Shown here: piece by piece, positions 1 to 9,060 of the stretch | Layout of the letters: every line of letters begins with the position of its first letter | How positions within the stretch are numbered: the stretch's first letter is position 1 | Assembly: GCF_002077945.1 (NCBI RefSeq) | Contig: NZ_LVYD01000061.1 | Coordinates: forward strand, 1 to 64,000 | Length of the DNA: 64,000 nucleotides | Origin: Niastella vici | GTDB lineage: Bacteria > Bacteroidota > Bacteroidia > Chitinophagales > Chitinophagaceae | Reading direction: 5' to 3' | The notes under the pieces: model-generated | Told to the model about the DNA's origin: nothing | Database searches by the model: none | The model's input: the letters and a program-made list of their open reading frames with translations, nothing else | Position numbers and translations under genes: made by a program

Positions 1-36
1 GGCGCCTCTTACTTTTGAGACGCCTTCCTTTTTTGG
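1..36. terminator. Hairpin terminator at window edge
   Basis: GGCG-c-CTC at the left and GAG-a-CGCC at the right form a stem around an 8-base loop (about 1-24), followed on the plus strand by a T-rich tract (25-36). It lies 16 bases past the stop of the leftward GH97 gene, so it may end that operon and also a rightward gene outside the window. The minus-strand tail lies beyond base 1 and cannot be seen. Confidence 0.55.
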
Positions 37-39
37 TTG

Positions 40-1968
40 TTAAATTGGCATCAACGACGCTGCAAAGCCACCCCTGCGAAGGAGCTTCACGTCCAAAGCG
101 CTTGATTTATCTACAACCAGATATTGCGTGGCAAAAGCTTTATCATGCTTTCCATCGGCTATCAACGTCAGTTTATATTTTACGCCATCAGGTAAAAAAT
201 CGAATTTTACTGTTTTCGTTTTTTCTCTTTGCTCTCCATTGATGCCGCCCAGATACCAATCATTTCCTTTGCGGCGGGCCATGATCACCTCCTTACCGGG
301 ATAACCATCCAACAATCTGGTATCATCCCACGCATTGGGAACATTCTTTAAAAATGTTTTAGCTGCATCGGGTAGCTCATAATAGCCCTCGGGCCGGTCA
401 GCCATGTGTTGTATGCCCGATTCAAAGAGTACACTCAATGCCAGTTCATGGCCATAGGAAGTAACATGTGGATATTGCGAATTGGTAAAGGTAACAGGCG
501 TGTAGTCCATTGGGCCTACTACATTCCGGGTAAAAGGAAGGGTGGCATTGTGCCCGGGTGCAGGCATGGTAAAATCAGGCGTGTTGTTGTACCACTCGGC
601 GCCACGCACGGCTTCGTGTGTCATGAGGTTCGGATAGGTCCTCTCCCAGCCTCGCGGCACAATACAACCGTGGAAGTAAACCATCATGTCGAACTGAGCG
701 GCATCTTCTAAAATATCCAGATAATATTTGATCATATCCTGCTTCTCACTTTCAAAAAAGTCAACCTTCACACCGGCAAAACCCAGCTTTTTCAATTTGG
801 TGAACTCTTCCACCCGGTTTTCATGGGTAAGCATGCGGTCACGGGGAGTGGCGCTAACATAGGTATGCGGTCCGCCTGAATTGTACCAGATCAATGGTTT
901 TATGCCTTTTGATGCTATATACTTTGCCGCATCTTCCAGTTTACCCCCATTGCCCATGGCATCCCACTCCCAATCGAGCAGGGTATACGGCCAGTTCATT
1001 TGGGCAGCGAGATCTGCAAAATCGCAAACGGTTTTATAGTCTTTGGTGCCATGATTGGCCGACCAATAGTTCCAGGAGGCTATTCCAGGTTTGATCCAGC
1101 TGCTATTTTTTATAACCGATGGAGCGGAAACATCATTTACCAAAGTAGATGCGACTATATCGGCCAATGTTCCCATAATGATCACCCGCCAGGGCGATTT
1201 CCAGGGAAGCGTTATGGCAGGTGTGGATGCTCCAAGCCCTCTTCCATCTTTGGGATCCGGAAAGGTGAGTTTGTATTTCCCAGCATCAAGGGCATTGCTC
1301 AATTTGGTACCACAGTAATTTCTGTCCACATCTGCTTCATGCAATAAGAACCAGCAATCTTTATTACCTGTATTAAAAAGCGCAGGATAACCCCATTCGC
1401 CCGAAAGTATTTTGTTAGTATCCATTGCTGTATACAGGCCTTCGTTGGCAGGATTCCATTTTTCGAGCCACCGCGTAGTTTGTGATGGAATTGAATAGGC
1501 AGTCAGTTCATCCTTTACAACAAAGCTTCCCTGCCTGTCGGGAAACTCATAGCGAAACGCAATGCCGTCATTGTAAGCCCTGATGATTATATTCAGTTTT
1601 GCTTTTGTTGGATTCTCAAAAGCGAATATGACCTCATTTGCAGCATTTTTGCAAACAGCTCTTTTACCGTGCAGCGCCGTGTATTCTTCGTTAATTAAAA
1701 CTGGTTTACCTGCTTTCAAAAATTTTAGTTCCTTTGAAAAATCCTGGTCGCTGCGTGATAAGCCTACATCAATACCCGAAATAGCTTCTGTAATTTTTCC
1801 ATTGTTATTGTAAGATGCTTTGATGTACCACTCGCCAATATCATTGTTTTGCTTATTGAAAAGTTCTACAACGATCTTTTGGTTCGGAGATTGAAATGCT
1901 GCTTTTTGCCCAAAAGCGATACTGCTGATAGCTGAAAACAGCATTACAAGAACTAACTGACGCTTCAT
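40..1968 (-). CDS. GH97 family glycoside hydrolase (alpha-galactosidase/alpha-glucosidase type)
   Basis: 642-residue exported enzyme with an N-terminal signal peptide ending near AFGQ. The order is typical of GH97: an N-terminal beta-sandwich (roughly residues 25-280), a (beta/alpha)8 barrel containing WNYWSAN, LLDWEWD, GVKVDFF and HEAVRGAEWY, and a C-terminal all-beta domain. The Asp of GVKVDFF sits where retaining GH97 members carry their nucleophile, so a retaining alpha-galactosidase-like activity is more likely than the inverting SusB alpha-glucosidase; this is inferred. The start ATG is 14 bases from the stop of the upstream GH31 gene, so the two are one operon under the promoter near 4417-4482. 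A second GH97 of similar length lies at 57044-58981, with the same KVDFF motif. Confidence 0.9.
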   Translation of the reverse strand: MKRQLVLVMLFSAISSIAFGQKAAFQSPNQKIVVELFNKQNNDIGEWYIKASYNNNGKITEAISGIDVGLSRSDQDFSKELKFLKAGKPVLINEEYTALHGKRAVCKNAANEVIFAFENPTKAKLNIIIRAYNDGIAFRYEFPDRQGSFVVKDELTAYSIPSQTTRWLEKWNPANEGLYTAMDTNKILSGEWGYPALFNTGNKDCWFLLHEADVDRNYCGTKLSNALDAGKYKLTFPDPKDGRGLGASTPAITLPWKSPWRVIIMGTLADIVASTLVNDVSAPSVIKNSSWIKPGIASWNYWSANHGTKDYKTVCDFADLAAQMNWPYTLLDWEWDAMGNGGKLEDAAKYIASKGIKPLIWYNSGGPHTYVSATPRDRMLTHENRVEEFTKLKKLGFAGVKVDFFESEKQDMIKYYLDILEDAAQFDMMVYFHGCIVPRGWERTYPNLMTHEAVRGAEWYNNTPDFTMPAPGHNATLPFTRNVVGPMDYTPVTFTNSQYPHVTSYGHELALSVLFESGIQHMADRPEGYYELPDAAKTFLKNVPNAWDDTRLLDGYPGKEVIMARRKGNDWYLGGINGEQREKTKTVKFDFLPDGVKYKLTLIADGKHDKAFATQYLVVDKSSALDVKLLRRGGFAASLMPI

Positions 1969-1982
1969 ACTTTTTTTAATTC

Positions 1983-4383
1983 TTAAAATTTTACTACTAC
2001 TTTTTTCCCTGTATAAGTGATTTCCTTGTTTGCCTGGCTGGTTACCATCACAACATTGAACTTTCTTTCTGTAAGCATTCCGGGGAACGAACCATTTCTA
2101 TCGCTGATTGATAAAGTCTTCTTTGCATCATCCCAGGTAAAAGTTATTGTTGAATAAACTCCCCGCTCATAATTGTAATTATCATTCTCGTCTTCGTATA
2201 AAACAAACTTTCCATCAGCGCCGGGATAAACCCTTATTTCAAGGCTGTCCCATTTTTTCTCCTGTGCATATTGAACAGAAGCCCCAACAGGCATGACAGC
2301 ACCTGCTTTCACATAAAGCGGAATGATATCGAGTGGCGTTTGCCTGCTAACTTTATTACCTCCGGAAAACTTTTCAGCTGTCCAGAAATCATACCAGTCA
2401 GCTCCTGCCGGCAAATACGTTTCCTTTGACCTGATGGTGCTGAAGTCTTCTACCTGTATTTTTTCTTTTTCGTTAACATCCGGCTTCACATACATGGCGT
2501 TGGTAACAGGACTTACCAGCAGGGATTTGCCAAACATGTATTCATCGTTAATATCCAAAGCTTTTTTGTCTTTTGGAAAATCCATCACCAGGGCCCGCAT
2601 CATGCTCGATTGACCGGCTGTAACATCCCATGCTGCAGAATAGATATAAGGCAATAAATGATAGCGCAGGTTGATGTATTTTTCAATAGCGTCGTAATAT
2701 CTGCTTCCTTTTTCACCAAATTGATAAATTTCCCTTGGCGCATCTGCCCCATGCGAACGCATCATGGGGGTGAAAGCGCCGAACTGCAACCAGCGAACAT
2801 ATAATTCGCGATACTCGGGGTCTTCTAATTTTCTTTTAAACCGGGAAAGAAAGAATCCGCCGATATCGGCATTCCAGTAAGGTATGCCGGTAAGTGAAAA
2901 ATTCAGGCCTGCAGAAACCTGGTTCTTCAATGCGTTCCAGGATGAAGTTACATCACCCGACCAGGTATTGGCTCCATACCGCTGCTGACCGGCAAATGCT
3001 GAACGGGTGAGTATAAACACTCTTTTGCCCGAATCAACGGCCCGTTGATGCGTTGATACGCCGCCTACCGTCATCAAAGGAAATGCATTGCGAACTTTCC
3101 TGAATGATCCCAACCAGGTTTTATTATCAAAGTCTGACTGTTTAGGATCAAGATGATCCGGTTCCGATGAATCCATCCACCAGCCATCCAACCCAAGTTT
3201 ATACATTTGCTCCAAATATTTCCAGTAAATATCCCGGGCAGCAGGATTGTAGGGATCATATACCCGAACACCTGAAGGATAATCACGTCTTACAGGCCAT
3301 TTTTCGGACCCTGATTCCGGCCATGTTTTAAAATCCATCAACGCCCCTATTTTATCCAGCTCTTTGTACTGTTTTGTATGCGGGCCAAACGAACTCCAGA
3401 TAGAAATGATCATGTGCACATTCATCTTGTGCACATCGCTCACCATCTTTTGCGGGTTGGGAAACTCAGGATTTAAAAAGTCCATTGCATTCCACAAATA
3501 ATTGCTTCCCCAATATTGCCAGTCCTGGATAATACCATCAAGCGGCACACCCAACTTGCGGTATTGCTTTACTACATCCACTAATTCATCCTGGCTTTTA
3601 TATCTTTCTTTACTTTGCCAATAGCCGTAAGTCCATAATGGGAACATGGGCGCCTGCCCCGTCAATTCACGCATGCGGGCGATCACCCCATCGGCATTGC
3701 CGCCGTACATGAAATAATAATCAACCCCCTCTCCTACATCTGATCTAAAAGAGGTGCCTTCGCCATTATCAGTAAACACCGTGGGGGAATAATTGTCCCA
3801 AAAAAACACCATAGCCTTTTACCGATTGAAAGAAAGGAACGTAATCATCCAGGTTTCCCTGCACCATGTGGAGGGTTACATTACGCTGACTCATTTTGCC
3901 CTGTTGCTGCTGGCCAAGGCCATAAATGGGTTCATCGTTGTCCAACACAAATGATTGCTGAACGGTTAACGTATTATTGCCGGCATCATTGAATGGTGTG
4001 AATTGTGCGCCTTCCCGTTTTTCTTTCAGCAGCAATTCACCATTTGCTGTTGAATAAAATATGTCACCGGTTTTCAGGTTAAGCACAACATTAAGAGCTG
4101 CCGTTCTTACATTCACTAAATCACCCTGCTGCTTAACATTGAATGGTGTTTTTTGCGGCTTCTTAATAACGGAAAGGCTTTCTTTAGTGAAAGGGCGCCC
4201 CTCAGGAGATTTCAGTACTCTTACAGTTGAAGGAGTATAATATTGGATCTCGATGGCGGTGGAATTGACTATTGCTTTAATTCCAAGATCTGTTTTTTGA
4301 CAGGATTGTGCATTACTACTATTACTAATGCACAAAGCAGTTAACAGCAACAAAAATGTGCTCCATTTGATCATGACAAACAT
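1983..4383 (-). pseudogene. GH31 family glycosidase (alpha-xylosidase type), interrupted by a frameshift
   Basis: Two overlapping frames together make one GH31 protein of about 799 residues. The first (3769-4383) encodes a signal peptide and the N-terminal beta-sandwich; the second (1983-3812) encodes the barrel with WWMDSSEPD (nucleophile Asp, codon 3171-3173), WSGDVTSSW (acid/base Asp) and the C-terminal beta domains. The frame breaks at a run of seven T on the coding strand (3800-3806): removing one T restores VFWDNYSPT instead of VFLGQLFPH. The downstream ATG inside the overlap would only give a protein lacking the N-terminal domain and signal. Real mutation, sequencing error or slippage cannot be told apart here. 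The rest of the barrel shows no decay. It is first in an operon with GH97. The WMDSSEP form resembles alpha-xylosidases acting on xyloglucan oligosaccharides, but specificity is inferred. Confidence 0.85.
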
Positions 4384-4416
4384 CGTAATTCTGCTTAATT
4401 AAATTATTCAAAACGT

Positions 4417-4482
4417 CAAACCTAATCCAAAAGACTGCGGTTACCATTGCACAAAAAAGACTTTTTTTTGGCTTAATCCGAC
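4417..4482 (-). promoter_or_regulatory. Predicted HTCS operator and promoter of the GH31-GH97 operon
   Basis: On the minus strand GTCGGA (4477-4482), 12 bases, AAAGTC (4459-4464), 34 bases, then the Bacteroidota -7 box TAGGTTTG (4417-4424). The two GTC cores are 21 bp apart. The same architecture with the same 12- and 34-base gaps occurs at 53100-53165 and 56774-56839. The -7 box is 34 bases upstream of the GH31 start codon. No -33 TTTG at the usual spacing is seen, which suits an activator-dependent promoter. Confidence 0.75.
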
Positions 4483-4494
4483 TTTTTTACCTGA

Positions 4495-7400
4495 TCAGCG
4501 CCGCATAATCAGGCTGTTGCCTTCATAATTATTTTGAATAACCGGATATTCACCCTGCCACAGCTCAAAATCGTACCACCCTTCTCTAATGAACAGGGAC
4601 TTCAACATTTCCAATGGCATGTATGTTGTATTTAACCCTAAATACATATTATCAGTATTGTTTTTATCCCTGAAATAGAAAGCAAAAGAAAATTCAGTTT
4701 TACGAAGGTCCTCCAGGATTTCCCCCTTATATTTTAAACTATCGTTCTTCAATTGTATTCCTCCGGTTTTTAACACCGGCTCCGGCACCTGGCGTAGATC
4801 ATTTACAATATATATCAGATTGACGCCTTTCCGTTTTGCACTATCCACCTGGTTCTCATCAATGACCAGCACATAGTTCCTGTATTCACCCAGCCATAAA
4901 GAATCTATGGCTGCAATAGATCTTTTTATTCTTTCATTGAAGGCTGCCGGCCGCACTATTGCAAAAGTGTTTAAAAAAACCTTATTCACAGGGCCACCTA
5001 CTTCTTTCGTAAAATAATTGCCTTTTTCGTTGGCAGCATTGGTTATCTCAATAATAGGCCCCGCAATTTTATAATCAATTCCTTTAGCTAACCTTTTTCC
5101 GTTAAAATGTATTATGATATTCTTTAAATCTTCAAAATCCATTTTTCTTGTATCAATGATCAGTTTGCGTACATTTTTGGTAGTCAGCTCTAATCGGCTT
5201 TTATTTATCTGGTATGAGATTATAGATTTGCCGGGACCCGTCTTCTCTTTTACAAAAACGCCATAAACCGTATCATTATAAAATCCAAAGGTGGCAATTT
5301 TTTTTACAGGCCCGGGACTGGAATATTTTTGTGTATTAAAAAATGAAAATATCTTATTCATGGCTTCTGCCTCGGAATATAGCCTGTTATTCCTTGTTTT
5401 TAATACATTGTTCAGGTCATCATAATAAACAGAGCCGCCTGTATTTTTAATCGAATCCATCAATCTAAACGAATGATCAACAGGTATCTTTTGATCGTTG
5501 GCAGAATGCAGAATAAGAATGTGTTTTCCGTAGAGATTTTCAGTTAGATCAAAAAGATCATTAGTAAGTGATCCGGAAATAGCTGACTCGTCTGAACTTA
5601 CAGTACTAAGCTCAGGACCGTCAACAGCAATTGCTGCAAACAGGTCGGGCCTTCTAATAGCAGCTTGAAACGCAAACAAACCACCGGAACAATCACCATA
5701 CAAAAAGATATGTTTTTTATCAATAGTATAATGCCTGCATGCATCTTCTATACTTTCTGTAATAGATCTTGTAACTATCGGAGTTTGATTATACCATCTA
5801 AAGATCCGTGAACTGGGCCACAATACCGCCATTCCGCATCTTTCTGCAAATTTGGAGATATAAGTTATCCGTTCCGTATTAGCTATTACACCGCCTGTAT
5901 AAAATGGAAGATTATTGGTTACATACGGAACAATAACCACCAGGGGAATGGGGGTATGCTGTTTTTTTAGATTCTCAGGCACATACAACAGATAATAGTC
6001 TTCGCCTCGCTCTATTGCAGAAGTAAACATCCTTATACTCAATCCTGTGCTATTTAAATCGGCAAGTCGTTTATATTGGTAAGCGCTGTCAATTTCTTTT
6101 ACTTTGTAAATACAGTATACAATTTTTTTACTTACGGGAATATTAGGTGCTTTTTTATAATCGTCAAGTAAACGGTCGAGCCTTTTCATATAAGGCAATA
6201 AAGCATCATAAACCGTCTTGTTATGTTCATAGTTTTGAGCAAGTTCTTCCTTACTGTAAATTTTATCAAGCGCCCCGTAACAAAAATATTCATTCAACGT
6301 GTCGCGGTCGGTATATAATTCAAACCTGTATGCGCCGGTAGCCAGATGGGGCAAAGCAAATTTGCTGTATTTCTTCAGGTCGATCTGGCCAGTATAACAA
6401 TTTCTGTTGCGGGCATCAAAAATTTTTATTGTTGAGATATTATTTACAGGTACAAAATCAGGGTCGGCCACTCCGAGGGATAAGCTATCGCCTTCAGGTA
6501 TAATAAATTTTTGGGCACCTGAATAAAAACCGGGCAGCAAGGCATTATTTCTAACATACTCGTAGCCAGATGTGGTTATAATAAACCCCCACGCTCCGCC
6601 CACATTCTTAATTTCACTTATAAGGCGGCTCACCCCTTTTTTCAAGTGTATTTTTCTTAAAAGAGTTGCACCGCGCGTGTATGATCTTTCGGACAATACC
6701 AGGCTATCATTTATCCACAATCGCATTTCATCATTCACATTCACATTAACCAAAAAGGCTAAATCCTGATTTTCATCTGATACTACATCACAGATAGCAT
6801 ATGCTACCCCCTTCCTATCTGCGCCTAAGAGACCATTAAGATCACCCCCCTCTTTTTCCTGCCGATACAATGTGTCTATAATATTTTGTCTGGTATTCCA
6901 GGGAATAAATCTCAAATAACCAAGTTGGTTCATATCGATATCTGCTAACGTAGAATTAAAGGGACCGGTTATTCTCCAATTTTGCAGCTGCACCTTGGAT
7001 TGCTGCACTTCTTTAATGCTGTTTTCGGGTACAGGTAAGGATAAAAAAGCTGATGATAGATCCCGGACATTATTTGTAGCTATATCAATGTCGAATAGCC
7101 AAATGCCACCTCCATTTTTTATTTCGGCTATCAGCGTATTCATGCCTTTTTTTAAATAAGCCCTTCGTACAACACCACCGTTCCGTGTATAACGCGGCAC
7201 TGATAATACCTGGCTGTTATTAACCCACAATCGCAAGGCATCATCTACATTGATAATAAATTGCATTTCCTGAACACTGTCTGAAAACACTTTGCATATT
7301 GCGTACCCTATTGCGTTTTCAGTGGTTTTGAACAAGGCCGAAAGATCGATTTGTTCATTTTCCAGGTGATAAATGGTATCAATAATTCCCTGTCGGCTTT

Positions 7401-7611
7401 CCAGCGCATTAAGCCCTGGAGTAGTAAGATCGCTGATATTCTTCAACGTATCTTTAAGCGGCCCAATTAGTCTCCAATTCAACAGCTGCTGAACCGGCTT
7501 GTCAGCGGTCGCAATCTTGTTTTCAGGTTGAGCATAGCAGGAAACAGAAAGTTTCAACCAAAGAAACAGAATAATACTCCGTTGCGCCGGAATACGAAAT
7601 GTATATTTCAT
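4495..7611 (-). CDS. Large secreted alpha/beta-hydrolase-like protein with duplicated N-terminal domain
   Basis: 1038 residues with a signal peptide ending near CYAQ. Two similar segments follow (about residues 40-190 and 205-350), each with NWR.-GP near its start, a D(T)(I/L)Y element, INVDDALRLWVN / VNVNDEMRLWIN, and KKG-N/S-LI-EIKN, resembling PA14/sugar-binding-like beta domains. Residues about 480-780 look like a prolyl-oligopeptidase or esterase-type alpha/beta hydrolase: the elbow reads YGDCSGG with Cys641 at the nucleophile position, and SANDQKIP supplies the acid near residue 706. No His is found at the place expected 30-60 residues later. The last 250 residues are of unknown type. 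It starts 30 bases after the propeller gene stop, so it is probably the last gene of the 18931-4495 operon. Peptidase, esterase or non-catalytic binding protein all remain possible. Confidence 0.7.
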   Translation of the reverse strand: MKYTFRIPAQRSIILFLWLKLSVSCYAQPENKIATADKPVQQLLNWRLIGPLKDTLKNISDLTTPGLNALESRQGIIDTIYHLENEQIDLSALFKTTENAIGYAICKVFSDSVQEMQFIINVDDALRLWVNNSQVLSVPRYTRNGGVVRRAYLKKGMNTLIAEIKNGGGIWLFDIDIATNNVRDLSSAFLSLPVPENSIKEVQQSKVQLQNWRITGPFNSTLADIDMNQLGYLRFIPWNTRQNIIDTLYRQEKEGGDLNGLLGADRKGVAYAICDVVSDENQDLAFLVNVNVNDEMRLWINDSLVLSERSYTRGATLLRKIHLKKGVSRLISEIKNVGGAWGFIITTSGYEYVRNNALLPGFYSGAQKFIIPEGDSLSLGVADPDFVPVNNISTIKIFDARNRNCYTGQIDLKKYSKFALPHLATGAYRFELYTDRDTLNEYFCYGALDKIYSKEELAQNYEHNKTVYDALLPYMKRLDRLLDDYKKAPNIPVSKKIVYCIYKVKEIDSAYQYKRLADLNSTGLSIRMFTSAIERGEDYYLLYVPENLKKQHTPIPLVVIVPYVTNNLPFYTGGVIANTERITYISKFAERCGMAVLWPSSRIFRWYNQTPIVTRSITESIEDACRHYTIDKKHIFLYGDCSGGLFAFQAAIRRPDLFAAIAVDGPELSTVSSDESAISGSLTNDLFDLTENLYGKHILILHSANDQKIPVDHSFRLMDSIKNTGGSVYYDDLNNVLKTRNNRLYSEAEAMNKIFSFFNTQKYSSPGPVKKIATFGFYNDTVYGVFVKEKTGPGKSIISYQINKSRLELTTKNVRKLIIDTRKMDFEDLKNIIIHFNGKRLAKGIDYKIAGPIIEITNAANEKGNYFTKEVGGPVNKVFLNTFAIVRPAAFNERIKRSIAAIDSLWLGEYRNYVLVIDENQVDSAKRKGVNLIYIVNDLRQVPEPVLKTGGIQLKNDSLKYKGEILEDLRKTEFSFAFYFRDKNNTDNMYLGLNTTYMPLEMLKSLFIREGWYDFELWQGEYPVIQNNYEGNSLIMRR

Positions 7612-7641
7612 CAGTTTATTTTTTATATTGGGAAGTGGACC

Positions 7642-8889
7642 TTAGCCCTTCAGTTTCATTTTTACAATTACCGGATTGCTCTTGCGGTGTTGAGATTTGA
7701 AGTACTCCTGTAACACAGAAGGGTATTGAGGATTTTTGTCTTTAGTTTTCTCCATTTCCGTAAACATTGTTAAAGAAGACAAGGCTGTGTAAAAATTCTG
7801 CTTGTAATAATTTAATCCTGAAATTTTAAGACCGTTGTCTGCTATTGGTAAATAAAAACAGCGCTTATCTGGCAGCATTCTTTCTATGGAAACCAGTTTC
7901 CCGGACGTTGTATCAAATAGAAAATTGTATTGGTTATTTATATCCGAACCCAGATAAGAAGCATAGACTCTTGTGTTTATTTTGAAAAACAAATATTTCC
8001 TGTTGTAAAAAATATTACTGACATCCATTATGATGTTTTGATCGTTATCGATTGTCCTTCTAACACTATCTATATAGCGGCGGTCCCTGGAAGTATAAAC
8101 CTCTTTTCCCAATGTTCTTTTAGAGGGAAAAACAAACTGAAACATTTTTTCAGCAGAATCTTTACTGATTTTATAAACAATATGATCCAATGGTGTTGCA
8201 ATGTAAAAGTATCCTTCTCCAACTATCTTTATCTTTCGGGTGTATCCCTGTATGGAGCAAACGCCTGGATTTTTAGTTTGATTATAAGGCAGGAAGGACC
8301 TGTACAGCCTGTCGCCTTCGTATATGTTTACCAAATAGCAAACGGAATCCTTAGCGGGCCGCCCGGGTGCTAAATAGCAATTACCCTGAGATAGAAAATA
8401 ATTGTTGCCAAAGGCAGTTAGTTCAGACTCTCCACTCAATTTAAGAGATTCTGCCTGATCCTTAACCAGAACTCCAACCGGATCATATAATTCAATAGTG
8501 GTCTTCTGTGTTGATAAATTATAAATTGACAGTATTATAATTTTCCTGTATGAATCATAAGATATGCTCAATTGGTTGTTCAAGGGCTTTTTAATTCTTT
8601 CTAAAAATCGTCCATCAGGTCTAAAAAATAAAACGCTTCTTGTGTCCCAATCATATACAATATAGCTTTCGTCGGTAACTATCAGCTGATCAATATTCCC
8701 AAAAAGGCTTTCTTTTTTTGTTTCCAGCGGTATATATTCCACCTGGTCAAAATATTCTGAGATGTTTCCTCCATATGCCTGAGAAGGATCTATTCTGAGC
8801 TTATAAATGTCTTGAGAAAACAAAATAGCCGGACACAACAGCAAGAATAGAAAGGCTACAATCAAATATCTTTTAAAAATAATAAACAT
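7642..8889 (-). CDS. 6-bladed beta-propeller protein, paralogue 1
   Basis: 415 residues, exported: signal peptide MFIIFKRYLIVAFLFLLL... ending at LFSQ. The mature start YKLRIDPSQAYGGNISEYF and the block VEYIPLETKKESLFG are nearly identical to the paralogues at 9061-10314 and 13353-14600, as is the C-terminal SNPVIVKMKLK tail. The family is the 6-bladed propeller group common in Bacteroidota next to outer-membrane transporters; its ligand is unknown. The open frame continues upstream to 9045, but that extension is a remnant of other genes (8890-9057), and the shorter start gives a proper signal peptide and the same length as paralogue 3. The next gene follows after 30 bases. Confidence 0.8.
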   Translation of the reverse strand: MFIIFKRYLIVAFLFLLLCPAILFSQDIYKLRIDPSQAYGGNISEYFDQVEYIPLETKKESLFGNIDQLIVTDESYIVYDWDTRSVLFFRPDGRFLERIKKPLNNQLSISYDSYRKIIILSIYNLSTQKTTIELYDPVGVLVKDQAESLKLSGESELTAFGNNYFLSQGNCYLAPGRPAKDSVCYLVNIYEGDRLYRSFLPYNQTKNPGVCSIQGYTRKIKIVGEGYFYIATPLDHIVYKISKDSAEKMFQFVFPSKRTLGKEVYTSRDRRYIDSVRRTIDNDQNIIMDVSNIFYNRKYLFFKINTRVYASYLGSDINNQYNFLFDTTSGKLVSIERMLPDKRCFYLPIADNGLKISGLNYYKQNFYTALSSLTMFTEMEKTKDKNPQYPSVLQEYFKSQHRKSNPVIVKMKLKG

Positions 8890-9057
8890 GAGGTATCGGT
8901 ATTTATATTCCGATATATAACCTCCATAAGCCTGCGCAGGACCAATGCGCAATTTGGGTATCATTTGTGCAGAGGCAATTTGCAAGCCACTTCCTTTCAT
9001 AAAAAAACGATATTTAATACGGTCAATTACTTTTTGGTTTAGCACCGGTAAGTTGGA
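8890..9057 (-). pseudogene. Scar: thioredoxin-gene tail fused to a propeller-gene head
   Basis: Read on the minus strand, this gap encodes VLNQKVIDRIKYRFF, which matches the C-terminus of the thioredoxin-like lipoprotein at 14597-15166 (VLNQKVVDRIKHRFF), then MKGSGLQIASAQMIPKLRIG and AQAYGGYISEY, which match the start of the propeller proteins with most of the signal peptide deleted. The T run at the junction is 7 here and 9 in the parent (14601-14609), which puts the two pieces in one frame. It is the footprint of a duplicated thioredoxin-propeller unit that was then mostly deleted. It is unlikely to be made as a functional product. Confidence 0.85.
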
Positions 9058-9060
9058 ATA

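Noticed and set aside
4452..4469. AAAAAAGACTTTTTTTT as a terminator after the hydrolase gene
   Set aside because: The stem is A/T only and the bases form part of the conserved AAAGTC half-site of the GH31 promoter.
8890..9045. N-terminal extension of propeller paralogue 1
   Set aside because: It matches pieces of two other genes and would place a second start region before the true signal peptide.
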